Source of the DNA: Rossellomorea vietnamensis
Lineage (GTDB): Bacteria > Bacillota > Bacilli > Bacillales > Bacillaceae_B
Length of the DNA stretch: 64,000 nt
Direction of reading: 5' to 3'
NCBI RefSeq assembly: GCF_025398035.1
Contig: NZ_CP104558.1
Location: 1,116,001 to 1,180,000, forward strand
Both the position numbers and the translations under genes were made by a program. Numbering within the stretch: the first letter of the stretch is position 1; each line of letters starts with the position of its first letter. Below are positions 36,215-44,216 of the stretch, piece after piece. The notes beneath the pieces are model-generated. The model ran no database searches. It worked only from the letters and a program-made list of their open reading frames with translations, and was not told the DNA's origin.

Positions 36215-36982
36215 TCAAAATGGAAACGGGTTCAGCCATTGACCTCCATCCATCGTGATGCATTCTCCATTAATATAGGCAGCCTTTTCAGAGGCGAGGA
36301 AAAAGGCAAGTCCTGCAATTTCTTCCGGTGTACCCAAGCGTTTTAATGGTACACTGTCGATGGTCCTTTTGGCAGCTTCCTCCGAGATCCACAGCTTCTC
36401 AGCTCCTCCGGTACGTTCGATCGGTCCCGGGGCAATCGCATTCGTGCGAATCCCATACTTATGACCCCACTCGACGGCCAGGGTTCTTGTCAATGATAAG
36501 ACCCCGGCTTTTGCCGCTGCCGAATGAGCGACACCCGCTCCGGCATTCCAAGCATATGTTGCCACCATATTGATGATGGATCCCTTTTGATCATGTTCGA
36601 TCCAATAGTTCCCAACCGCATGTGAACATAAGAATGTTCCATTCAAGACGATGTCAATGACGGACTTCCACCCATTTGGAGTGAGCTTCTCTACAGGGCA
36701 TATGAAGTTTCCGGCTGCATTATTGATCAGAACATCGATTTTGCCGAATTTTTCTGCCGTAAACTCGACCATGGCCTTCACATGTTCCTGCTCCCTAACG
36801 TCCATTTGAAATACTTCGATTTTCCCTTTGAGAGAAGAGAACTCCTCCTTCACCGATTGAAGCCTCTCCTCATTTCTCCCCGTGACAACGACACTTGCCC
36901 CTGTTTCGACGAAGTGCTTTGCCATATACTTCCCCATACCATTCGAACCGCCTGTTACGATGACAACTTGTTCTTCTCCCAT
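36215..36982 (-). CDS. fadH: 2,4-dienoyl-CoA reductase (SDR family)
   Basis: A 255-residue short-chain dehydrogenase. Nucleotide-binding motif TGGSNGMG (about 10-17), NNAAGNF, and the region AHSAAAKAG in place of the usual YxxxK are the layout of 2,4-dienoyl-CoA reductases. It reduces dienoyl-CoA intermediates during beta-oxidation of unsaturated fatty acids, with NADPH. It matches B. subtilis YkuF/FadH and neighbours ykuI as there. A FadR operator is in its upstream region. The ATG follows GGGGGAG. Confidence 0.9.
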   Translation of the reverse strand: MGEEQVVIVTGGSNGMGKYMAKHFVETGASVVVTGRNEERLQSVKEEFSSLKGKIEVFQMDVREQEHVKAMVEFTAEKFGKIDVLINNAAGNFICPVEKLTPNGWKSVIDIVLNGTFLCSHAVGNYWIEHDQKGSIINMVATYAWNAGAGVAHSAAAKAGVLSLTRTLAVEWGHKYGIRTNAIAPGPIERTGGAEKLWISEEAAKRTIDSVPLKRLGTPEEIAGLAFFLASEKAAYINGECITMDGGQWLNPFPF

Positions 36983-37001
36983 ATGTAACTCCCCCTAGTA
37001 A

Positions 37002-37019
37002 TGAATGAATACTCACTCA
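37002..37019. promoter_or_regulatory. FadR operator upstream of fadH
   Basis: TGAATGAATACTCACTCA is close to the B. subtilis FadR consensus TGAATGAMTANTCATTCA (one clear mismatch). It lies 20 bases before the fadH ATG, where it could overlap the promoter or start. Confidence 0.75.
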
Positions 37020-37060
37020 TATTTTACCATACAACCTCACTCTACAACTATGTTTAGAGT

Positions 37061-37111
37061 AAAAAAAGACTGATTTTTAAGAAAATATCGTTTTCTTAAA
37101 AATCAGTCTGC
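37061..37111 (-). terminator. Terminator of the 37116 gene
   Basis: A 19-bp perfect stem AGACTGATTTTTAAGAAAA and its complement with a TATCG-type loop and T7, directly after the gene. Confidence 0.9.
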
Positions 37112-37115
37112 TGTG

Positions 37116-37334
37116 TTAACCATCCGGATTATTCACGATGAGCTCGTGTAACTGGGCAAGCGCCTTAATAATTGTTTTATTTCGCTTATATCCTTTTGCT
37201 TCAACTGAAACATCATTATATGAAACAACTACCTGACCTAAAGATCGAGGAGATTTAAAGCCGTATACATACACTCTGACCGTTCCTCTTTCGGTTGGGA
37301 GAAAGAGGACTTCCATACGTTTTGTCTTTTTCAT
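37116..37334 (-). CDS. Hypothetical protein (72 residues)
   Basis: A 72-residue basic protein starting MKKTKRMEVLFLPTERGT, with a predicted beta-rich core (VRVYVYGFKS) and a C-terminal helix (KTIIKALAQLHELIVNN). No family is recognised; a small nucleic-acid- or ligand-binding fold is possible. The ATG at 37334 follows AAGGAGAGGGATT, and a perfect terminator follows the stop, so it is a single expressed gene. It lies between fadH and the GGDEF-EAL gene. Confidence 0.75.
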   Translation of the reverse strand: MKKTKRMEVLFLPTERGTVRVYVYGFKSPRSLGQVVVSYNDVSVEAKGYKRNKTIIKALAQLHELIVNNPDG

Positions 37335-37504
37335 AATCCCTCTCCTTCATAAAGCATTAGGAACCGTGATTCATTTGGAAAGGTATCCTTCCCTTGTCCT
37401 TCTATGAACCTATTACTCTCCTCACTTTAAAATAAGTCATAGGAATTACTCTGTCAAACATTTGAGGTGATACTCTGTGTCACATGCACAACCGAACGCT
37501 GCTT

Positions 37505-39595
37505 TTACATGAGGACGAATTGCTGCTGCTCAATCTCTTTTGGTCCTATCGGCTTACTAAAAAAGTAACCCTGAGCCTTCTGACAATTTGCCTTCTTCAA
37601 AAAGTCGACTTGGCCCTCGCGCTCCACTCCCTCTGCGATGACTTCCAGACCCAGACTGTGGGCAAGATGGATGATCGTAGTCGTAATGGCAGAGTCCTTA
37701 TGGTTCATCCCTATCTCCTTGACAAACGATTGGTCGATTTTTAATACGTCGATGGGAAATCGTTTTAAATAATGCAGGGAAGAGTAACCCGTACCAAAGT
37801 CGTCCACAGATATAAACACTCCAAGATCTTTCAGTTTCTTCAGCATTTTCAAGGTTTGCTGAGTATCTTGCATGGCTCCCTCCGTAATTTCAATTTCTAT
37901 GCAGCTAGGGGGAATCATATACGTTGATAAGTAGAAATTGATTGTTTCCACCAATTGCTCTTGCAGAAATTGCTTCGGGGAAATGTTGATGGCCATCCGC
38001 ACCGACCTGTACCCCTTGCCCCTCCATTTTTGCAACTGGATACAAACCTGCTCCAACACCCATTCACCGATTTGATGAATCAGTCCTGTTTCTTCTGCAA
38101 GCGGAATGAATTGGGCAGGTGACACGAAGCCAAATTTACGATTATTCCAGCGGATCAAAGCTTCGAAGCTGTCGATGGCTCCAGTCGATAAATTGACTTG
38201 TGGCTGATAATGGACATACAACTCGCCTTTTTCTATCGCTTTTCTCAAATGGGATTCCATAATGATATAATTTGGAAAACTCGATTTCATATGGGTATGG
38301 TAAAACCGATAATGTGCCCTCCCTTTTTCTTTCACCTCAAAGAGAGCCTGGGCGGCTTTTTGAATGAGGGAATTGGAATCATAGCCGTCTGCAGGATAAC
38401 AACTGATACCAATGGAAGGGGATATATAAAATTCCTGATTGTCGATTGTAAAAGGGTCGATAAATAACGCCAGGATCTCTTCTGCTTTAGTCTTTGTCAT
38501 TTCAAAGCTGCTGTTTTTCAAGAGGAAGATAAATTCATCTCCACCTTGCCTGTACAGTAAGCACTCCTCATTGGTGAGAGTGATCAGGCGCTCTGTGATC
38601 CTTTTCAGAAAACGGTCGCCACCCTTTAAACCCAATGTGTCATTCACAAATTTGAACCGGTCCAAATCAAGGTATAGAAGGGAAAGTTCCACTCCTCTTT
38701 CCTCCATATTGTGAATGATCATAGGGATATGATCATCCAGGGCCTTCCTGTTCCATATTCCTGTCAGTTGATCATGAAGGGCCATATAATGAATCATTTC
38801 ACTTTGTTCATGATGCTTCGTGATATCTTTTATGATGATATAACATCCGTCACACTTTTGATCTACCACGATGGGGACCATTTTCAATTGAGTGATTCTT
38901 TCTTCGCCTTTTTCATTCCCAAGAAGACAATAATCAATGGAAGACGGAACCCCCGATAACGTTTGGAAAAGAGCCTCACGCAATTCCATACGATTCTGAG
39001 CCTTCATTAATTGGAAGATATCCATGTTGACGAGTGCCTCTTTTGAAAACCCTGAAAGCAAACACCCTGCTCTATTCGAATCCTTAATGACTCCTTGTGA
39101 GTCCAAAATAAAAATCGCATCCAGATTATGTTCTATGATGGATTTGTATCGTTGCTTGGCTTTCTTCAATTTCATCTTTTCTTCAATTGAAGAAGTAATA
39201 TCCCGTGTAATGGACACGACATACTCTGCTTGACCACATTCATTCATGATTGGTGTCAGAATGGACTCATTCACTACCTGATTTCCATTCATGGCTTGAA
39301 ATGTGTCCTGATAGGTCATGCTCTCACCTGTCTCCACTAATTCCGTATATCTCTTCTGTAAGTCGAGTGCCATTTCCAAAGGCATCACATCCTCCAGTAA
39401 GCGCCCCATATCCTCCTGTTGGATGGATGTGTACCTTTTAGCAGACTCATTGACATAGGAGTACCTGAAAATGTTTCCTTTTTCTACCTTCATAATGAAG
39501 ATCATATCGTGGATATGGTCTAAAATGAACTCCTTCAAGACCGTATCGAGGTTCTTCTTATCTTGACTGATGATGGTATCGTCTGTCCATTTCAT
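37505..39595 (-). CDS. PAS-PAS-GGDEF-EAL c-di-GMP turnover protein
   Basis: A 696-residue soluble signalling protein with two PAS domains (about 20-130 and 145-260), a GGDEF domain (270-430) with intact GGDEF at 351-355, and an EAL domain (450-690) with intact EAL at 478-480. Both c-di-GMP synthase and phosphodiesterase activities are possible. The GGDEF domain lacks an evident inhibitory RxxD site. No membrane helices, so the signal is probably intracellular through the PAS domains. The ATG follows AAAGGATGACG. It is a single gene. Confidence 0.9.
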   Translation of the reverse strand: MKWTDDTIISQDKKNLDTVLKEFILDHIHDMIFIMKVEKGNIFRYSYVNESAKRYTSIQQEDMGRLLEDVMPLEMALDLQKRYTELVETGESMTYQDTFQAMNGNQVVNESILTPIMNECGQAEYVVSITRDITSSIEEKMKLKKAKQRYKSIIEHNLDAIFILDSQGVIKDSNRAGCLLSGFSKEALVNMDIFQLMKAQNRMELREALFQTLSGVPSSIDYCLLGNEKGEERITQLKMVPIVVDQKCDGCYIIIKDITKHHEQSEMIHYMALHDQLTGIWNRKALDDHIPMIIHNMEERGVELSLLYLDLDRFKFVNDTLGLKGGDRFLKRITERLITLTNEECLLYRQGGDEFIFLLKNSSFEMTKTKAEEILALFIDPFTIDNQEFYISPSIGISCYPADGYDSNSLIQKAAQALFEVKEKGRAHYRFYHTHMKSSFPNYIIMESHLRKAIEKGELYVHYQPQVNLSTGAIDSFEALIRWNNRKFGFVSPAQFIPLAEETGLIHQIGEWVLEQVCIQLQKWRGKGYRSVRMAINISPKQFLQEQLVETINFYLSTYMIPPSCIEIEITEGAMQDTQQTLKMLKKLKDLGVFISVDDFGTGYSSLHYLKRFPIDVLKIDQSFVKEIGMNHKDSAITTTIIHLAHSLGLEVIAEGVEREGQVDFLKKANCQKAQGYFFSKPIGPKEIEQQQFVLM

Positions 39596-39814
39596 GGATT
39601 CGTCATCCTTTTATGCTGATGTTTTTATCTGTATCATATATCCTGATTCCATTTTACTAGTTCAGCCGTGGTTTTCCTACATTCTTGTAGGAATATTCCC
39701 AATAGTTGAGAAAATGGTCGTTGTATCCCCCTCATAAGCCCATTATATCCGGGACAGGCGCGCAGGTTGATCATGAACCATAGAATAATTAGAGAGAGGA
39801 GGTTTTCTTTAATT

Positions 39815-40099
39815 ATGTACCCATATGCATATTACCCACATCGAAGCTATCCGCCTTACAGAGGGGGCGATCAGCGTTTCTTCCCATTCTTTGGATTACC
39901 ATTCTTAGCAGGAGGTTTAGCAGGATTGGCCATCAGTCCTCTGCTATTCAACAGACCATGCTATGGTTGCTATCCGCCTTATCCACCTTACGGAGGGTAT
40001 CCTTATCCCGGCGGCTATCCACAACCATATGGAGTCAATAGTTTTCAAGCTTCACCGAATAACTTTACTGAGAATATTAATATATATCCCGGACGATAA
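39815..40099 (+). CDS. Gly/Pro/Tyr-rich small protein, possibly spore-associated
   Basis: A 94-residue protein. A central hydrophobic segment (FFGLPFLAGGLAGLAISPLLF, about 24-44) is followed by a tail of YPPY/GGYP repeats to about residue 76, then a polar end. Tyr/Pro/Gly-rich tails with one hydrophobic segment recur in spore coat and outer-layer proteins of Bacillus, but no specific family is recognised. The ATG at 39815 is 12 bases after GAGAGGAGG, slightly long. A CATAGAATA element at 39779-39787 resembles a SigE/SigK -10. Single gene with its own terminator. Confidence 0.7.
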   Translation: MYPYAYYPHRSYPPYRGGDQRFFPFFGLPFLAGGLAGLAISPLLFNRPCYGCYPPYPPYGGYPYPGGYPQPYGVNSFQASPNNFTENINIYPGR

Positions 40100-40102
40100 T
40101 CA

Positions 40103-40145
40103 TAAGGCTCGCCTAACCTTACATTGTTTAGGTAGAGCCTTTATT
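40103..40145 (+). terminator. Terminator of the Gly/Pro/Tyr-rich gene
   Basis: AAGGCTC/GAGCCTT outer stem with inner CCTAA/TTAGG, followed by TTTATTG. Confidence 0.75.
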
Positions 40146-40273
40146 GTACTGCCTCTCCCTTCTCCCCATCGCACCTCCTGGGATCTTTACCAATAAACTC
40201 CCCTTCCTACCCTTTCCAATCATAGGGAAAGGGGGTATAATAGAGAAGAATACACTAGAAAGGAGCCAATAAC

Positions 40274-40741
40274 TTGAGAAACACTAGTAAATCCACCCCT
40301 TCTTCCACATCTGTCATTACCCTCTCTCAAGCTATTTTCACTGTGAATCGCCATGCGAAAACAGCAGGTAACCCAAAATACTTATATTCATTAAAAAAAC
40401 GAGCGTTAATGAAAATGATCAGGGAAGGTAAGGCCAAAAAAGTGGGACTTCACTTCTCTAAAAACCCAAAGAACAGTCAGCAACAATCTGATGTCCTGAT
40501 TGATTGCGGAGAATATACGTTTCATCTCCCTCCTGCAAAGGAAGATTTCAAAGAGCTTCCACATTTGGGATCACTTGACCAGAGCCTGCGAAACCCGAAA
40601 TGTAAAATGGGATTACAACAGGCGAAAGGGATTTTGGAACAGTATACCGGAATGTCAGATCATACCGATCAGATACGGAAACCGGGAAAAAATCAATATC
40701 AAAAGCCTGTATTTAAAAAGTTGGGCGATAGCTTCTTTTAA
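40274..40741 (+). CDS. ykyB: Conserved protein YkyB
   Basis: A 155-residue basic soluble protein. Features are TLSQAIFTVNRHAKTAGNPKYLYSLKKRAL (about 17-45), AKKVGLHFSKNP, and VLIDCGEYTFHLPP, the family core of B. subtilis YkyB, which also neighbours cheV. The function is unknown. The start is TTG at 40274, eight bases after AAAGGAG. It is convergent with cheV. Confidence 0.87.
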   Translation: MRNTSKSTPSSTSVITLSQAIFTVNRHAKTAGNPKYLYSLKKRALMKMIREGKAKKVGLHFSKNPKNSQQQSDVLIDCGEYTFHLPPAKEDFKELPHLGSLDQSLRNPKCKMGLQQAKGILEQYTGMSDHTDQIRKPGKNQYQKPVFKKLGDSFF

Positions 40742-40780
40742 TACCCACTGATTTTAGTGCGGTAACGCATATATCCTCTA

Positions 40781-40814
40781 AAGGGTTTTGACCATTGTCA
40801 GAACCCTTTTTTTA
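40781..40814. terminator. Bidirectional terminator between ykyB and cheV
   Basis: AAGGGTTTTGAC/GTCAGAACCCTT stem (one wobble) with T7 on the plus side. Confidence 0.88.
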
Positions 40815-40820
40815 GTTGGA

Positions 40821-41741
40821 TTACAGAATGTACTGATCGATCTTTAAAATAAGCTCAGCGATTTCCGGTTTGCTGACCTGGTCTTCCGCCCCTACCATCT
40901 CGCCTTTATGCTTTAAATCATTTGTAATAAGAGATGAAAATATGATGACCGGGAGGGTATTGAGCTTTGGATGATTTTTGATTCTTTTTGTTAAATGATG
41001 CCCATCCATCTGTGGCATTTCAATATCCGTCAGTACAAGATGTACGCTTTCTTTCACATCCTGACTTCCATCCACAATGGATTCTAAGTACTGAAAGGCA
41101 TCGGCTCCATTTTCAAAGAACTCTACATCCTCATATCCTGCTTCTCTCAGTGTGTCGTTCAACAGCTTCCTAAGTAATGGGGAATCCTCAGCTGCAATGA
41201 TTCTCTTGTTCCTTCTCTCTCTTGGACCTAATTTTTTCACTTGATCAACGCGGATTCCTGTTTCAGGATTAATCTCGAGCATGATGCTCTCAAAATCCAA
41301 AAGAAGAATCATGCTTTCTTCCCTCTTGATCACCCCGATGATCCCCGAATGGACTCCAGAATACATTTCTGAAGGTTTCTCGATTTGATTCCAGGAAATG
41401 CGATGGATTTGAGTAACGTTATGGACATGAAAGATGACCTTCTGCTGATTGAATTCAGCTACAATGTATTTTGATTTCATTGTTTCCTCTTTTTCCGCCC
41501 CAAGTACCCTCGCCATGTCTACGACCGGCAGTACTTCCCCTCTTAATTGAACAAGTCCCTTTACATGCGGGTGTGCGTGGGGAATCGGTGTCACGGCAGT
41601 CGGCTGGATGATTTCCTTCACTTTAATGACATTAATCCCAAATTTATTGTTTTGAACCTCGAATTCCACGATTTCAAGTTCATTTGTACCGCTTTCGAGA
41701 AGTATTCCGTTTGATTGATTCAATGGTTTTCGTCCTTCCAT
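40821..41741 (-). CDS. cheV: Chemotaxis coupling protein CheV
   Basis: A 306-residue fusion of a CheW coupling domain (about 20-155, LRGEVLPVVDMARVLG) and a response-regulator domain (about 178-306). The receiver has acidic pair AAEDS, phospho-acceptor Asp in LTDIEMPQMDG, and Lys in SKPE. It links chemoreceptors to CheA and adapts signalling by phosphorylation. It matches B. subtilis CheV, which neighbours ykyB and patA as here. A SigD promoter lies upstream, consistent with motility control. ATG after AGGGAAGG. Confidence 0.95.
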   Translation of the reverse strand: MEGRKPLNQSNGILLESGTNELEIVEFEVQNNKFGINVIKVKEIIQPTAVTPIPHAHPHVKGLVQLRGEVLPVVDMARVLGAEKEETMKSKYIVAEFNQQKVIFHVHNVTQIHRISWNQIEKPSEMYSGVHSGIIGVIKREESMILLLDFESIMLEINPETGIRVDQVKKLGPRERRNKRIIAAEDSPLLRKLLNDTLREAGYEDVEFFENGADAFQYLESIVDGSQDVKESVHLVLTDIEMPQMDGHHLTKRIKNHPKLNTLPVIIFSSLITNDLKHKGEMVGAEDQVSKPEIAELILKIDQYIL

Positions 41742-41762
41742 ACATAATTGCCTTCCCTACTT

Positions 41763-41789
41763 ATATCGAACAATCCAGGAACTTCTTTA
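41763..41789 (-). promoter_or_regulatory. SigD promoter of cheV
   Basis: TAAA (41789-41786), exactly 15 bases, then TTCGATAT (41770-41763); the SigD consensus is TAAA-N15-GCCGATAT. The -10 differs only at its first two bases. It lies about 20 bases before the cheV ATG. Confidence 0.75.
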
Positions 41790-41858
41790 CATGCGAGCAC
41801 GAAAAATAACTGATTAGTAATGGATTCCTAATCCATACTAAGGACAGGAGGTGTTGTT

Positions 41859-42056
41859 ATGACGGACCGTAGAGGTTATGAAGGCAGGGGCCTGCCTGAT
41901 TTTGATGATATTACGGATCATATTCTGCCTGCACAGAATAATTTTCCTTTGATTGCTCTCGGGAAGAATGCAGAAGGCAAGGATGAACCCTATGAACTTT
42001 CGTATATTGAAGGGCAAAAGCGCCGGAATCAGGCAGATGAAGACCCCCGTGCTTAA
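41859..42056 (+). CDS. Hypothetical small acidic protein
   Basis: A 65-residue hydrophilic protein beginning MTDRRGYEGRGLPDFDD, then NNFPLIALGKNAEGKDEPYELSYIEG, ending in an acidic tail. No membrane segment or known family is recognised. The ATG at 41859 follows AGGAGGTGTTGTT, one of the strongest ribosome sites in the window, and a terminator shared with queE follows. It is divergent from cheV, so its promoter must share the 41742-41858 gap. Confidence 0.72.
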   Translation: MTDRRGYEGRGLPDFDDITDHILPAQNNFPLIALGKNAEGKDEPYELSYIEGQKRRNQADEDPRA

Positions 42057-42073
42057 GTGGATCAACCCAATAG

Positions 42074-42110
42074 AAAAAGCGATTGAATGGGAATCCATCA
42101 ATCGCTTTTC
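42074..42110. terminator. Bidirectional terminator between the 41859 gene and queE
   Basis: AAAAGCGATTGA/TCAATCGCTTTT 12-bp stem between convergent genes. Confidence 0.85.
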
Positions 42111-42113
42111 TTC

Positions 42114-42836
42114 CTACACCCCTCGCTTGTTCCCCCATACCAATGTATGGAGCTGGGGGAGCACACGAACATGATTTAAATCTTTTCTTTCACACACTTT
42201 ATCTATGAGTGTTTCATAATCCAACAGTAAATCCGACACCAGCTTGGCTGTGTCACCTTCTCCAACGGCAGGATTGCCCGTTTGGATATAAAATGGTACA
42301 CCGGGATAACGGTGATGGATGCGTGTGGCATATCCTAAATCGAGATCATCAAAGACCACCACTTTCAAACTGAACTGTGAAGAATTCTCACTTAATCGAT
42401 GAACGATTTCATCAAGTTTCTCAAAGTCCGTCTCCATGCCGGAACTTGGCGGCTTCGGGGATATGGTCAGATCACTTATATCATAAAACCAATCCTGCCA
42501 ACGGCTTCCCTGTGTTTCAAGGGCAGATTCAATACCATTTTCCTTTAAGATATCAATAAGCTCCTTTAAACTTGCCAACAGGGCAGGATTCCCACCTGAA
42601 ATCGTTACATGGGAAAATCTGTCCCCACCTGCTTCAAGCAATCGATTCCAAATATCTTCTGCCGTCATGAGCATGATATCCTCTTTGGCGGATCCATCCC
42701 ATGTAAAGGCTGAGTCACACCAGGCACAGCTGTAATCACATCCTGCCGTCCTGACGAACATCGTTTTTTGGCCGATGACCATCCCTTCCCCTTGAATGGT
42801 TGGCCCGAATACTTCCAGTACGGGAATTTTCTTCAT
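42114..42836 (-). CDS. queE: 7-carboxy-7-deazaguanine synthase
   Basis: A 240-residue radical SAM enzyme. The iron-sulfur motif CxxxCxxC appears as CDYSCAWC, and TISGGNPAL is the glycine-rich SAM-binding stretch. It converts 6-carboxytetrahydropterin to 7-carboxy-7-deazaguanine in queuosine/preQ1 synthesis. The open frame extends into queD, but the ATG at 42836 overlaps the queD stop by four bases and starts the family N-terminus [12 protein letters not shown]. Third gene of queC-queD-queE. Confidence 0.94.
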   Translation of the reverse strand: MKKIPVLEVFGPTIQGEGMVIGQKTMFVRTAGCDYSCAWCDSAFTWDGSAKEDIMLMTAEDIWNRLLEAGGDRFSHVTISGGNPALLASLKELIDILKENGIESALETQGSRWQDWFYDISDLTISPKPPSSGMETDFEKLDEIVHRLSENSSQFSLKVVVFDDLDLGYATRIHHRYPGVPFYIQTGNPAVGEGDTAKLVSDLLLDYETLIDKVCERKDLNHVRVLPQLHTLVWGNKRGV

Positions 42837-43267
42837 GAGCGTTTCCTCTTTGGTCTGTATATACAATAGCTGGTAGGGGTTTCCCTTAAGAACACTTGAA
42901 GACACTGTGGTCGGTGGGGAAGCGTGTCTAAATGATCCTGGATGATTTCCCACATGACTTTCGCCACTACTTCCGTCGTTGGGAATTCCGTCCCTCTTTC
43001 TGAAGAAAACCGTTCATCCTCATTGATCATCGTATGATCAAATCGTTTATGGATCAGTTTTTTGATATGTTGGAAATTAATGAGGAATCCTGAATCATCG
43101 AGTCGATCTCCACCAATCGTGATGTTGGCAAAGTACGTATGACCATGAACCTCCTGGCAGCTTCCTGCTTCCACATGAGGAATATAATGTGCAGCAGCAA
43201 AATGCATATCTTTATTTAATTCATATTCATAGGGATGATCGGGAACAGGGTATATCTGTTGAATCAT
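42833..43267 (-). CDS. queD: 6-carboxytetrahydropterin synthase
   Basis: A 144-residue member of the 6-pyruvoyl-tetrahydropterin synthase fold. Zinc-binding His residues occur in [11 protein letters not shown] and [10 protein letters not shown], with a catalytic Cys in GSCQEVHGH. It converts dihydroneopterin triphosphate to 6-carboxytetrahydropterin, feeding QueE. It overlaps queC and queE by four bases each, so the three are translationally coupled. Confidence 0.93.
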   Translation of the reverse strand: MIQQIYPVPDHPYEYELNKDMHFAAAHYIPHVEAGSCQEVHGHTYFANITIGGDRLDDSGFLINFQHIKKLIHKRFDHTMINEDERFSSERGTEFPTTEVVAKVMWEIIQDHLDTLPHRPQCLQVFLRETPTSYCIYRPKRKRS

Positions 43268-43929
43268 GATCCCTTTCCTCCTTTTTTGCTACTCAAATAT
43301 TCATCCAATCCCCTTTGTCTCAGTTCACAAGCAGGACATTCCCCGCACCCGCTCCCTTTCAAACCGTTGTAACAAGTAAGGGTATGTTCCTGAATATATC
43401 GGAATGCTCCCAAGTCGTCGGCCATTTCCCACGTTTGGGATTTATTGATCCACATAAGGGGGGTATGAATGACAAACTGCTCATTCATAGAAAGATTGAG
43501 GGATACATTCAAAGATTTCACAAAAATATCCCTGCAGTCCGGATACCCGCTGAAATCCGTTTCGCATACACCCGTTACAATATGTTTCGCACCGATTTGC
43601 TTGGCTAAAATGCCCGCAAATGATAGGAATAATAAATTTCGCCCAGGAACAAATGTGGAAGGCAATTCCCCCTCGAGATGTGTAATTTCTTCATCCGTTC
43701 TTGTAAGGGCACTTGGGGCCAGTTGATTTAGCAAACTCATATCTAAAATATGGTGTGGTACATTCAGATCTTCAGCAATCTCTTTCGCACAGTCAAGCTC
43801 TGCCACATGTCTCTGACCATAGTTGAACGTTACTGCTTCTACTTCATTAAATGCTTTCTTTGCCCAAAATAAACACGTTGTACTATCTTGACCTCCGCTG
43901 AATACGACTAACGCTTTCTCTGTGTTCAT
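43264..43929 (-). CDS. queC: 7-cyano-7-deazaguanine synthase
   Basis: A 221-residue ATP-pyrophosphatase-type enzyme. The [11 protein letters not shown]-binding loop is near residue 11, and the zinc Cys cluster is [16 protein letters not shown] near residues 194-208. It makes preQ0 (7-cyano-7-deazaguanine) from the QueE product. First gene of the queCDE operon; its leader holds a preQ1-I riboswitch, so expression should fall when preQ1 is abundant. The ATG follows AAAGGAGAACC. Confidence 0.95.
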   Translation of the reverse strand: MNTEKALVVFSGGQDSTTCLFWAKKAFNEVEAVTFNYGQRHVAELDCAKEIAEDLNVPHHILDMSLLNQLAPSALTRTDEEITHLEGELPSTFVPGRNLLFLSFAGILAKQIGAKHIVTGVCETDFSGYPDCRDIFVKSLNVSLNLSMNEQFVIHTPLMWINKSQTWEMADDLGAFRYIQEHTLTCYNGLKGSGCGECPACELRQRGLDEYLSSKKGGKGS

Positions 43930-44023
43930 AAAAGGTTCTCCTTTCTCTTCTACAGGCTTCTGCCACGAAAAGAAGAAAGAGATTCTGTCAGACTCTATAA
44001 TATAGGCTTACGTTTGCCACTAA

Positions 44024-44062
44024 CAAAAAAATAACGACACCTAAGGATGCCGTTTTCCTTAG
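44024..44062 (-). terminator. Expression-platform terminator of the preQ1 riboswitch
   Basis: On the minus strand CTAAGG and CCTTAG pair around an AAAACGGCAT loop before a T-rich run (TTATTTTTTTG). It sits directly after the aptamer, and its 5' arm is the aptamer's 3' end, a classic preQ1-I arrangement. Confidence 0.8.
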
Positions 44063-44093
44063 TTTTTTATAGAGGGTTGTGCTAGAACCTCTC
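44055..44093 (-). promoter_or_regulatory. preQ1 class I riboswitch aptamer
   Basis: The minus strand reads GAGAGGTTCTAGC followed by ACAACCCTCTATAAAAAACTAAGG. AGAGG/CCTCT forms stem P1 and the A-rich tail is the pseudoknot strand of preQ1-I. It is in the leader of queCDE. Confidence 0.93.
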
Positions 44094-44216
44094 GGGTTTC
44101 ATACAGACACCCAATTCTTCTTCTATTGTCCTCAACCAATATAACGTTTTTTCACAAAAAAATCTACATTTCACGTACAATTTATCCGAAAATATCACGA
44201 AGCTATAGGGGCAAGA

